From contig JAFVEJ010000043.1 of the NCBI GenBank assembly GCA_017476085.1, positions 1-7,183 of the forward strand: DNA of 7,183 nt, in the 5' to 3' direction. The stretch comes from Alphaproteobacteria bacterium (lineage in GTDB: Bacteria > Pseudomonadota > Alphaproteobacteria > RF32 > CAG-977). This document shows positions 1-6,483 of the stretch, in pieces. The stretch's first letter is position 1. Each line of letters starts with the position of its first letter. The notes under the pieces were generated by a model. That model had not been told where the DNA came from. It was given only the letters and a program-made list of their open reading frames with translations, and searched no databases. The position numbers and the translations under genes were made by a program.

Positions 1-1
1 A

Positions 2-850
2 AATATTATTAATATTTTTGCCAGCTATTTATTTGTGTACGGCCATGGCGGGTTTCCGGCGATGGGAGCAATCGGTTCGGCTATTTCGACAACTTTGATC
101 CGTGTTATCCTGGCCGTCGGGATGTTTATTATTGTTTTCTGTATTGATGAAAACGACCTGTACGGTGTGTGGGTAAAACCGGAATAAAACAAAGAAGAAA
201 ATCGCCGTATCCGCGATGTCGGTTATGGCGCGGCAGTCGCCGTAGGTGTGGAAGAGGGAGCATATTCTTTTGTAAATATTATGGCCGGTTGGTTGGGAGC
301 AATGGCTTTGAGCGCTTATACGATTATGCTGAATGTTTCTTCCAATGTGTTTGTTTTAGCCAACGGTGTCGGAACGGCATCTTCCGTTTTGATGGGGATT
401 GCGAAAGGTAAAAAATCTGTTTTGGAAATGCGGATTGTGGGCTATACGGGAATGGTTTTTAATTTGGCGCTTATGTTGCTTTGTTCCGGCATTTTTTTAA
501 TCTGCCCGCATTTAATCTCTTCCGTTTATACTAAAGATCACGAGCTGATTGCTATGACAACACCATTGATTATGGTTTGTTCGCTGATGTGTATCTTTGA
601 CGGGACACAGCAAGTGATGGTCAATGTTCTGCGCGGAGCGGTTGATATTTTGGTGCCGACGCTTTGTCAAGGATTAGCGTTTATCTTTATTATGCTGCCC
701 TTGATTTGGTTGTTTGCGTTTAGATGGAATTATGGTGTGTTGGGAATGACATATGCGATGATTGTTGCATGTGCGTTTTCCGCTCTTTTCCTGATTATTC
801 GGTTCGTTTTGATTTGTCGTCAGTATGATGAGAACGGTTTCGGACGTTAA
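2..850 (+). pseudogene. MATE-family multidrug/cation antiporter, 3' part, interrupted by an in-frame stop
   Basis: MATE (NorM/DinF-type) transporters are 12-helix inner-membrane exporters that exchange drugs or cations for Na+ or H+, built from two homologous six-helix lobes. The start lies before the window. Codons 2-184 give 61 residues with the TM6-type block GGFPAMGAIGSAISTTLIR, ending ...VKPE. A TAA follows at 185-187. The same frame then stays open for 220 codons, to TAA at 848-850. That part is clearly the second lobe: GYGAAVAVGVEEGAYSF, SAYTIMLNVSS, GTASSVLMGIAKGK, VLRGAVDILVP, and several hydrophobic helices. The stop therefore falls in the cytoplasmic linker between the lobes. The linker reads KPE-stop-NKEENRR, so one C-to-T change from CAA (Gln) would explain it. 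No ATG occurs soon after the stop; the first possible start is GTG at 248, already in the first helix of lobe two and without a clear ribosome binding site. The call is a recent pseudogene, but a sequencing error, readthrough or a split gene are not excluded. The family is secure; the substrate is unknown. Confidence 0.8.
185..187 (+). other. In-frame TAA nonsense codon between the two MATE lobes
   Basis: Reading in the frame of position 2, codon 185-187 is TAA. MATE-like sequence lies directly before it (VWVKPE) and after it (NKEENRRIRDVGYGAA) with no frame change, so this is a substitution-type interruption and not a frameshift. The flanking context TAAAAC is not a recognised readthrough signal. 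Whether it is a true mutation cannot be decided from one sequence. Confidence 0.85.
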
Positions 851-1686
851 GGAAATATTCTTTTTTCCATAGCTTCAACTGTGTTTTCCAGCAACATAGC
901 GATAGTCATCGGCCCGACGCCTTTAGGAACGGGAGTAATGGCCGCGCATTTGTCAAAGCAGGCGTCGAAGTCGACATCGCCGCATAATTTTCCGTCATCC
1001 AATCGGTTGATGCCGACGTCAATCACAATGGCGCCGTCTTTGATCCAATCGGGTTTAACGGTTTTCGGTTTGCCGACGGCGACAACCAAAATGTCTGCCG
1101 TCCGACAAAGTTCCGGCAGATTTTTTGTTTTGGAATGAGCTGTTGTTACCGTACAGTTTTCGCGCAGAAGAAGTTGGGCCATCGGTTTGCCGACAATGAC
1201 CGATCGACCGATAACAACGGCATGCAGGCCGGTTAAATTCTGCTTGGCCAAATGAATCAGTTTAATGCAGCCTTTAGGCGTACAAGCGACTGGCGCCGGA
1301 TCGCCGATCAGAAGTTTTCCCAAATTTATCGGGTGAAAACCGTCTACGTCTTTATCGGGATCAATAGCTTGAATAATTTGTTTTTCATCAAGGCCGTTTG
1401 GCAACGGAAGCTGCACCAAGATACCGTCTATGCTTTCATCCGCGTTTAATTTATCAATTAAATCCAGCAGCTGTTTTTGTGTGATTGTTTCAAATCGGCA
1501 GACGATGGATTCGATGCCGACTTCGGCGGCAGCTTTTTCTTTGTTGCGGACATAAACGGCGCTGGCCGGATCGTTGCCGATTAAAATAACGGCAAGCTTG
1601 GGAGGACGCGGAAATGTTTTGATCTTTTCCGCCAATGCGGTACGGCATTGTTTGGCCAATTCGAAACCGTTTAATAAAAAAGTCAT
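847..1686 (-). CDS. folD: Bifunctional methylenetetrahydrofolate dehydrogenase/cyclohydrolase FolD
   Basis: FolD is a cytosolic dimer that oxidises 5,10-methylene-THF with NADP+ and hydrolyses the methenyl product to 10-formyl-THF, for purine synthesis and initiator-tRNA formylation. The 279-residue length is normal. The catalytic domain has YVRNKEKA with Tyr45 and the catalytic Lys49, VQLPLP at 91-96 with Gln92, and PDKDVDGFHP at 110-119 with the conserved Asp115. The Rossmann part has the nucleotide loop GRSVIVGKPMA (160-170), ADILVVAVGKP, VIDVGIN and GDVDF. The family signature TPVPKGVGPMT is at 251-261. Start: the ATG at 1686 overlaps the DUF167 stop by four bases (ATGA), and GGAG at 1698-1695 lies 8 nt upstream. 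It is the last gene of the minus-strand run. Its TAA shares the TTAA at 847-850 with the convergent MATE gene. It appears intact and functional. Confidence 0.98.
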   Translation of the reverse strand: MTFLLNGFELAKQCRTALAEKIKTFPRPPKLAVILIGNDPASAVYVRNKEKAAAEVGIESIVCRFETITQKQLLDLIDKLNADESIDGILVQLPLPNGLDEKQIIQAIDPDKDVDGFHPINLGKLLIGDPAPVACTPKGCIKLIHLAKQNLTGLHAVVIGRSVIVGKPMAQLLLRENCTVTTAHSKTKNLPELCRTADILVVAVGKPKTVKPDWIKDGAIVIDVGINRLDDGKLCGDVDFDACFDKCAAITPVPKGVGPMTIAMLLENTVEAMEKRIFP

Positions 1687-1985
1687 TGTAAAAGCTCCAG
1701 TTTTTTTATTAATTCTTCGGAATTTCCGGCAATTAAAAGCGTTTTAGAACGATCTGCTGTTCCGCTGATCAGCGAAATCGCGCTTTTGGCAATATGCAAA
1801 TGTTTTGCCAACCATTTAATTAAAGCCTCATTTGCTTTGCCGTCAACAGGCAGAGCGGAAACGGCAATTTTCAGACGTTCCGTTCCGTCGGGGTCCGTAT
1901 GGATTCCCTCTATTCCTTCTCGTTTGGCTTTGGGAGACAAACGGATGAAGACTTTTAAACCATCAGACACAGACCGGTAAAACAT
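1683..1985 (-). CDS. DUF167 / UPF0235 (YggU-like) small protein
   Basis: This is a 100-residue member of the DUF167 (YggU/UPF0235) family: small, soluble, alpha/beta proteins of unknown molecular function, found across bacteria and in eukaryotes. The conserved blocks are visible: RLSPKAKREGIEGI near the N-terminus, LKIAVSALPVDGKANEALIKWLAK in the middle, and ISLISGTADRSKTLLIAG near the C-terminus. The length is normal and there is no signal peptide or membrane segment. Start choice: a TTG at 1988 is in frame one codon earlier, but ATG at 1985 has AAAAGG 7 nt upstream and shares one base with the YggT stop (TGATG), so ATG is preferred. The gene lies between yggT and folD, a neighbourhood common in proteobacteria (yggT-yggU pairs). 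Co-transcription is likely. No function should be inferred beyond the family name. Confidence 0.93.
   Translation of the reverse strand: MFYRSVSDGLKVFIRLSPKAKREGIEGIHTDPDGTERLKIAVSALPVDGKANEALIKWLAKHLHIAKSAISLISGTADRSKTLLIAGNSEELIKKLELLQ
1695..1698 (-). promoter_or_regulatory. Shine-Dalgarno GGAG of folD
   Basis: On the minus strand GGAG is followed by an 8-nt spacer and the ATG at 1686. It lies inside the 3' end of the DUF167 gene, so folD can be translated both by reinitiation and from its own site. Confidence 0.75.
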
Positions 1986-2305
1986 CAAGCAACCTTTTGC
2001 GCCAGTACGGCTAAAAATCGGGGAATAAAGCCTTCTAAAAAATAAAGGACTAAAAAGCCGAGAAGCGGAGACAGATCAATATTGCCGGCCGGCGGCACAA
2101 TTTTACGAAAAAAATTCAAATACGGATCGGTTAATTTGTGGAGAGTTGTGCAAATCATAGATACAAATTGATTGTAAGTGTTCAAAACATGGAACGCTTC
2201 CAACCATGACAAAATGATTGCGGCAATGAGAACAATTCCGTAATAGTGCAAAGCCAAAGAAACGGGAATAATCAAAGCATTCAGAAAAACAGCAAGAACA
2301 GACAT
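1985..2305 (-). CDS. YggT-family small integral membrane protein
   Basis: This 106-residue protein belongs to the YggT family of small inner-membrane proteins. Their role is not firmly defined; relatives have been linked to osmotic or cation stress and to envelope and division processes. Two hydrophobic stretches are visible, about residues 4-37 and 80-102. Between them is the family signature LTDPYLNFFRKIVPPAG, followed by NIDLSPLLGFLVLYFLE. The length is typical. Start choice: an in-frame TTG at 2338 would overlap rsmA by 31 nt. The ATG at 2305 lies 2 nt after the rsmA stop and has GGAG at 2317-2314 with an 8-nt spacer, so it is used here. The stop TGA shares one base with the DUF167 ATG. 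Its place between rsmA and DUF167 suggests translation coupled to both. Confidence 0.93.
   Translation of the reverse strand: MSVLAVFLNALIIPVSLALHYYGIVLIAAIILSWLEAFHVLNTYNQFVSMICTTLHKLTDPYLNFFRKIVPPAGNIDLSPLLGFLVLYFLEGFIPRFLAVLAQKVA
1993..1998 (-). promoter_or_regulatory. Shine-Dalgarno AAAAGG that decides the DUF167 start
   Basis: AAAAGG on the minus strand is 7 nt from the ATG at 1985 but only 4 nt from the alternative TTG at 1988. The spacing favours the ATG, giving a 100-residue protein with the TGATG stop/start overlap. Confidence 0.7.
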
Positions 2306-2307
2306 GG

Positions 2308-3144
2308 TTATTTCTCCAAAAAACGTGCCATAGCGCAAAAAGATTCAATTCCTATTTCTTCGGCGCGAGCGGACGAATCGACATTTGCGGCCGCGCACAG
2401 TTCTTCGGAATTGCCGATTGATTTTAAAGACGATCGTAACATTTTTCGCCGCTGATTAAAAGCGGCCGCCGTGACTTTTTCCAATAAGTCTATGCGCGCC
2501 GGCGCTGAAGGTTGAGCTCTGGGCTTTAAAAATACAACGGCAGAAGTGACTTTAGGCGGTGGTACAAAGCATGAAGGAGGAACGGTAAATAAAATTTCTG
2601 TTTCGCACAGCCATTGCGTCAGAACGGACAATCGCCCGTAAGCGGAAGTTTTTGGCCGTGCGGTCAGCCGTTCGGCTACTTCTTTTTGAAACATCAACGT
2701 TAAAGAAGAAAATTCATTGATTTTTTTTAACCATCCCGTCAGCAGTAAAGTTCCGACGTTATAAGGCAGGTTGGAAATGATTGCTCTTGGCTGATTCCCA
2801 AAGGTTTCGGCCGGAACGGTTAAAGCGTCTTTGTTCAGGACGGTCAATCGGCCGGGGTAGGCGGCTTGGATATCGGACAGCAGCTGCAAACAGCGTTCGT
2901 CTTTTTCAATAACGGTCAAGTGTTTGGCGCCGTTTTCAAGAATAGCCCGCGTTACGCCGCCGGGACCGGGCCCAATCTCAATAACTGTTCCCGTTTCAAA
3001 CGGCTGAGGATCCCGTTGTTTGGCATTGCGTACGATTTTATTTAACAGATTGGTATCTAAAATGAAGTTCTGTCCCAGCGCTTTTTTAGCGGATAATCCG
3101 TAACGGGAAATGACTTCTTTTAGCGGCGGCAGAGCAGAGGTCAT
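2308..3144 (-). CDS. rsmA: 16S rRNA (adenine1518-N6/adenine1519-N6)-dimethyltransferase RsmA (KsgA)
   Basis: RsmA (KsgA) dimethylates two adjacent adenines in the 3'-terminal hairpin of 16S rRNA using S-adenosylmethionine, a late check in 30S assembly; its loss gives kasugamycin resistance. The 278-residue length is normal. SAM-binding elements are clear: KALGQNFILD (21-30), motif I VIEIGPGPGGVTRAIL (54-69), the acidic end of beta-2 in TVIEKDERC (77-85), NKDAL (104-108), and the catalytic motif IV SNLPYN (124-129). FQKEVAERLTARP, AYGRLSVLTQW, VPPSCFVPPPKVTSAVV and the C-terminal FNQRRKMLRSSL complete the signature. ATG at 3144 overlaps the surA stop by four bases (ATGA); the upstream purine-rich GGAA is weak, so coupling to surA is likely important. 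pdxA, often found between surA and this gene in proteobacteria, is absent. The gene appears intact. Confidence 0.98.
   Translation of the reverse strand: MTSALPPLKEVISRYGLSAKKALGQNFILDTNLLNKIVRNAKQRDPQPFETGTVIEIGPGPGGVTRAILENGAKHLTVIEKDERCLQLLSDIQAAYPGRLTVLNKDALTVPAETFGNQPRAIISNLPYNVGTLLLTGWLKKINEFSSLTLMFQKEVAERLTARPKTSAYGRLSVLTQWLCETEILFTVPPSCFVPPPKVTSAVVFLKPRAQPSAPARIDLLEKVTAAAFNQRRKMLRSSLKSIGNSEELCAAANVDSSARAEEIGIESFCAMARFLEK
2314..2317 (-). promoter_or_regulatory. Shine-Dalgarno GGAG that decides the yggT start
   Basis: GGAG within the last codons of rsmA is followed by an 8-nt spacer and ATG at 2305. This selects the 106-residue product over a longer TTG-initiated version. Confidence 0.75.
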
Positions 3145-4361
3145 TGTCTGATTTCCATTACGGCGCTGCGGCGTAACTCTCTTAACCGCCGATGAGCCAA
3201 TGTTTCCAGTTTTGCGCCTTCCAGCTGTATCTTAATTTCTTCTTTGCCGGGCAGAGAAGAAACTTTTTTCCTTGAGCACGTCATCAAGATCAAGCTGCCG
3301 CCTTCAATGGACAGAGGCTGACTTGGTTCCAACAAAGCCGTTCTGTTGATTGCGGATCTGATCGGCGGCGGCAGATTATTGACGGGCAGTTCGCCCAAAT
3401 CAATGCGGGGAGTGGTTTTCAGCTGCTCCGATACCGTTTTGAATTGATCGCAGGATCCTTTTGTCATATTTAGGTCGCGCAAAACGGCTTTTTTTTGTTT
3501 TTCGGTGAAACTGTCCGGTAAGAACAATTGGATTAAGTGAACGTTTTCTTGCGCTTGCGGGATATTATCAGGGTCGCGCATGGCATGAAGAACAAGAATT
3601 TTATAGCCTTCCGCTGTTTTCACGGGAGAACTGAGCTGTCCGGGCTGAAGAATGTAAAACTCTTCTTTTTCTTGTTCAGACAGAATATTTTCTCCGATCC
3701 ATCCGGTCATGCCGCCTTTCGCCGCATTGGGAGCTTTGGAGTATTCGGCGGCGATTTTTTCAAAATCTTCGCCGTCCCGTATCCGCATAATCAGCTGCAT
3801 CGCTTGTCCGTAAACTTCGGCATCCTGATCCGGATCGGAAACTGGCAGCAGAATTTCGGAAAACAGGTACTGTTTTTGATTAAAATGATCTTTGATTTCT
3901 TCCAGTTTGGATTCTATTTCCCGATCGGAAATTTCCGCGCGCGATCCGGCATTTTTTTTGACGGCGCGGACAAACATCAGATCGCTTTTAATCTGCTCTT
4001 CAATTACGGACAGAGGCAGTCCGTTTTCTTTTAATTTCTTTAAAACGGTTTCATAATCCATATCGTTTTGACGCAAGGTGATTTTAACGGCGTTCAATAT
4101 TTCATCTTCGGAAATTTCTATACCGGCTTCCCTCGCTTCCTGCTGCTTCAGTTTTTCATCGATCAGTTGTTTTAAAATCTGTTCCTGAATGTCTTTGCGG
4201 GAAGTATCCGCCTGGCCTGTCAGACGGATAAAAGCCAATCGCTGCCGTAAATCCATTTCTGAAATAATATCATCGTTTACCTGTGCCAAAATCTTTGTCT
4301 GTGCATAAACATTCGAGCAGAAAAATCCGAAAAATAAAAGGATTAACAAGCATAAACGCAT
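3141..4361 (-). CDS. surA: SurA-like periplasmic chaperone / peptidyl-prolyl isomerase
   Basis: SurA escorts unfolded outer-membrane proteins, LptD among them, through the periplasm to the Bam complex. The 406-residue product starts with a signal peptide (residues 1-20, cut after VYA). A helical SurA N-terminal chaperone domain follows at about 25-160, starting ILAQVNDDIISEMDLRQRL. One parvulin (PpiC) domain lies at about 165-262, with FSEILLPVS, DFEKIAAEYSKAPNAAKGGMTGWIG and SSPVKTAEGYKILVL. From about 270 a second parvulin-like half can be guessed from HLIQLFLP, but the GGxxGW-type motif is missing, so it is degenerate. Start choice: TTG at 4394 would put 11 polar and basic residues before the signal peptide. 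ATG at 4361 has AAAGG at 4373-4369 with a 7-nt spacer and lies 13 nt after lptD, so it is chosen. The operon position next to lptD fits SurA, although other parvulin chaperones share this layout. Confidence 0.92.
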   Translation of the reverse strand: MRLCLLILLFFGFFCSNVYAQTKILAQVNDDIISEMDLRQRLAFIRLTGQADTSRKDIQEQILKQLIDEKLKQQEAREAGIEISEDEILNAVKITLRQNDMDYETVLKKLKENGLPLSVIEEQIKSDLMFVRAVKKNAGSRAEISDREIESKLEEIKDHFNQKQYLFSEILLPVSDPDQDAEVYGQAMQLIMRIRDGEDFEKIAAEYSKAPNAAKGGMTGWIGENILSEQEKEEFYILQPGQLSSPVKTAEGYKILVLHAMRDPDNIPQAQENVHLIQLFLPDSFTEKQKKAVLRDLNMTKGSCDQFKTVSEQLKTTPRIDLGELPVNNLPPPIRSAINRTALLEPSQPLSIEGGSLILMTCSRKKVSSLPGKEEIKIQLEGAKLETLAHRRLRELRRSAVMEIRQ

Positions 4362-4368
4362 TTTTTTT

Positions 4369-4373
4369 CCTTT
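4369..4373 (-). promoter_or_regulatory. Shine-Dalgarno AAAGG that decides the surA start
   Basis: AAAGG lies one base after the lptD stop codon (TAA at 4377-4375). It is followed by a spacer of seven A residues and ATG at 4361. This placement supports the 406-residue SurA with an N-terminal signal peptide. Confidence 0.75.
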
Positions 4374-4374
4374 A

Positions 4375-6483
4375 TTATATATTAAAAGCACCAAAGGGCT
4401 TGAATTCGATGCCTAATTTAAAAGTAACGCCGTTTTCATAATCGCGGTCGACAGTATACTCCTTTTTCAATCCGGTTTCCAAGGCAAAGCATTCATCTTC
4501 ATAACGCACATAACCGCCCGTTTCCAGCAATCCGCCGCCTTTGGACAGATTAATGCGCTGGTTGAAGGAAATCATCAGGTAGCGTGTTAAATGAGATGTC
4601 AGCGTATAGTTTAATTCTTCACGGTTATTATAGGCGGAATATTCGGATATTGAACTTTTCAGATTGATGTAACTGGCAGATACGCGCAGCAAAGCATTGC
4701 CGGCGGAAACGGATAAATCGCTGCGGTTTATGTCCATTTTTTGCCGATCCATACGAAAAGCGTAACTCAGGCCGATAAATTCGTTCGGCTGGATATTAAA
4801 CCTTCCGACAATATCGGAAGCCTGATTTACCAATCCGGAATCCTGCGGAAAAATATCGGAGTGCGTAAAACGATAGCTTTGCCCGATCAAAGCGGAAATA
4901 TAACCGTTTTTCTGCCCGTACAGGCTCCATTTCAAACCGTAATTAATCCGTGAGCCCGGTTCGAAACGGTCATAACCGACAAAACGTTTTTCAGCAAACA
5001 GATTCGTATCGTCAAAGTCCAAATCATTGCTGTCTTCATTCGGAATTTTCAAAGAATTTTTGGAATTGGGAGCAATAATACCCATTATAATCGGTTCTAA
5101 AATTTGATTATATTTTTCGCCGACATTGACAAAGGGATAACGAACCATCAAAGAAGTCTGAGGATTAAACGAAGCGGCATCTCCTGAAAAAAGCTTGTTT
5201 TTTTCGGCAATCCGGTAATCAGTGATATGATATCCGTTGAGTAAGGTCGATACGTTAAAATCATAGACGACTCCCCAGTCCGTGATTCCGGGTAAATGCC
5301 TATCGGCTTGAACGGACAAACGGCTGCTGTCGTCCCCCAGTTTTCGGGTCAGAGTGGCTGTTGAGGCGCCTAAGCTCCAATATCCTCCGTTTTCCGAAGG
5401 ATCGGTTGTATGGACAATTTGTGCCAAAGGAACAGCTTTCGGAATTGTGTCGTCATTGACATTGGCGCGCATATTTTGGTAAAGAGCGCCGCCGAAAGTA
5501 AAATAAGTGTCTGAAGTTAAAGCTTCGATTCCCGCGTCAGATTTCAGCCACGGTGCGTTTGTGTCATTGCTGCGTAAGTCGTAACGACGCAGATAAGTGT
5601 CGTCTGAAGCTTTATCCACGGTCAAATGTGCGCGCCAGATATCCGTGATGTGCCATTTGGCTTTACCGGCGATGTTATAACGGTTTTCTCCGTCTTGGCG
5701 GATGTAGGACCCGTTGATCTCCGTTGTTCCTTGCGAAAAATTGCGGCGCAGAGTACCTCTCCACAAAATGCCTTTGGACGCGATTAAAGGCGAAAACAAA
5801 AAATCGGTGTAGGGCGAAATTTCCCAATAATAAGGAACAATCACTCCCAATCCCATGGCGCGATTGGATTTTACTCCGGGAATCAAAAAGCCGGAGCGTC
5901 GTTTGACGGTCGGATCAGGATAAGTAAAATAAGGGAAATACATAATCGGCACGTCTTTAACCGTCATCGTCGCATTATAAGCCGACATATTTTGAGCGTC
6001 TTTGTCATGAACCATTTTTTTAGCTTTGACTTCCCAAAAACGGGATCCGTCTTCGCAAAAATCGCAGGAAGAATAGGCAACGTCTTCAAATTCGGTGAAA
6101 TTTCCCTGGATATGTTCGGCTTTTTTAGCCGTTAAAACAGATTTATCCGCCAGAGTGTATTGGATTTTTTTGATCAACCCTTCTTTTAAATCTCCGGAAA
6201 GTTTGGCGTAATTGCCCTGCATCAGTCCGCCGTCGGGCGTATATATTTCAACATTGCCCGTAGCGATGACGACACCGTCAACCGTATCATAATTGATATG
6301 ATCCGCACGCAGGGAGGATTTGTCTTGTTTGAAAGTGACGTTTCCGCGGGCTATGATCAGGTTTAATTCCCGGTCATAGGTTAATTCGTCGGCCGAAAAA
6401 TCAGCGGGAGCTTTCGTATCTAATGCCGCCGCCGTCGTTGTTGCCAGGAAAAAGAACATTATTATCCGAACAAAAAAAGTCAT
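4375..6483 (-). CDS. lptD: LPS-assembly outer-membrane protein LptD
   Basis: LptD (OstA/Imp), with the lipoprotein LptE, forms the outer-membrane translocon that inserts lipopolysaccharide into the outer leaflet. The 702 residues fit the family. A signal peptide spans about 1-20 (ends TTTAAA). A LptA-like jellyroll (about 27-135) contains FSADELTYDRE, ARGNVTFKQD and ATGNVEIYTPDG. Next come Cys140 and Cys143 (SSCDFC), then FWEVKAKKMVHD, and YFPYFTYPDPTVKRRSGFLIPG (about 182-203), which opens the large beta-barrel that fills the rest with alternating strands. Cys665 (DECF) sits near the last strands and ends the cysteine set at three, so at most one disulfide can join the periplasmic domain to the barrel. 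This pattern and the surrounding motifs look alphaproteobacterial. ATG at 6483 overlaps the lptF stop by four bases (ATGA). AAGGAG lies 12 nt upstream, a little far, so coupling probably helps. The chaperone gene surA follows 13 nt later. Confidence 0.97.
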   Translation of the reverse strand: MTFFVRIIMFFFLATTTAAALDTKAPADFSADELTYDRELNLIIARGNVTFKQDKSSLRADHINYDTVDGVVIATGNVEIYTPDGGLMQGNYAKLSGDLKEGLIKKIQYTLADKSVLTAKKAEHIQGNFTEFEDVAYSSCDFCEDGSRFWEVKAKKMVHDKDAQNMSAYNATMTVKDVPIMYFPYFTYPDPTVKRRSGFLIPGVKSNRAMGLGVIVPYYWEISPYTDFLFSPLIASKGILWRGTLRRNFSQGTTEINGSYIRQDGENRYNIAGKAKWHITDIWRAHLTVDKASDDTYLRRYDLRSNDTNAPWLKSDAGIEALTSDTYFTFGGALYQNMRANVNDDTIPKAVPLAQIVHTTDPSENGGYWSLGASTATLTRKLGDDSSRLSVQADRHLPGITDWGVVYDFNVSTLLNGYHITDYRIAEKNKLFSGDAASFNPQTSLMVRYPFVNVGEKYNQILEPIIMGIIAPNSKNSLKIPNEDSNDLDFDDTNLFAEKRFVGYDRFEPGSRINYGLKWSLYGQKNGYISALIGQSYRFTHSDIFPQDSGLVNQASDIVGRFNIQPNEFIGLSYAFRMDRQKMDINRSDLSVSAGNALLRVSASYINLKSSISEYSAYNNREELNYTLTSHLTRYLMISFNQRINLSKGGGLLETGGYVRYEDECFALETGLKKEYTVDRDYENGVTFKLGIEFKPFGAFNI

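Noticed and set aside
185..187. TAA read as a sense codon by a variant genetic code
   Set aside because: folD, rsmA and lptD all end with TAA at family-normal C-termini, so TAA works as a stop in this genome.
169..411. 80-codon frame rich in Arg and Cys overlapping the MATE gene
   Set aside because: It is a +1-shifted shadow of the MATE coding sequence, with no start signal and no family resemblance.
248..850. Separate gene starting at GTG 248, encoding a half transporter
   Set aside because: The GTG lies within the first helix of the second MATE lobe, the frame is already open and MATE-like from 188, and no good ribosome binding site precedes it. It is better seen as the 3' piece of the interrupted gene.
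851..868. GGAAA...TTTCC hairpin next to the MATE stop as a terminator
   Set aside because: The stem is only five mostly A-T pairs around an 8-nt loop with no following T-run, and the stretch encodes the folD C-terminus.
2103..2348. 81-codon minus-strand frame overlapping yggT and the rsmA end
   Set aside because: It is out of frame with both, and the overlapping yggT frame has the family motif and a good ribosome binding site.
3537..4034. 165-codon open frame antisense to surA
   Set aside because: It lies wholly inside surA on the other strand, its product is low-complexity and Phe-rich with no recognisable motif, and surA is clearly the real gene.
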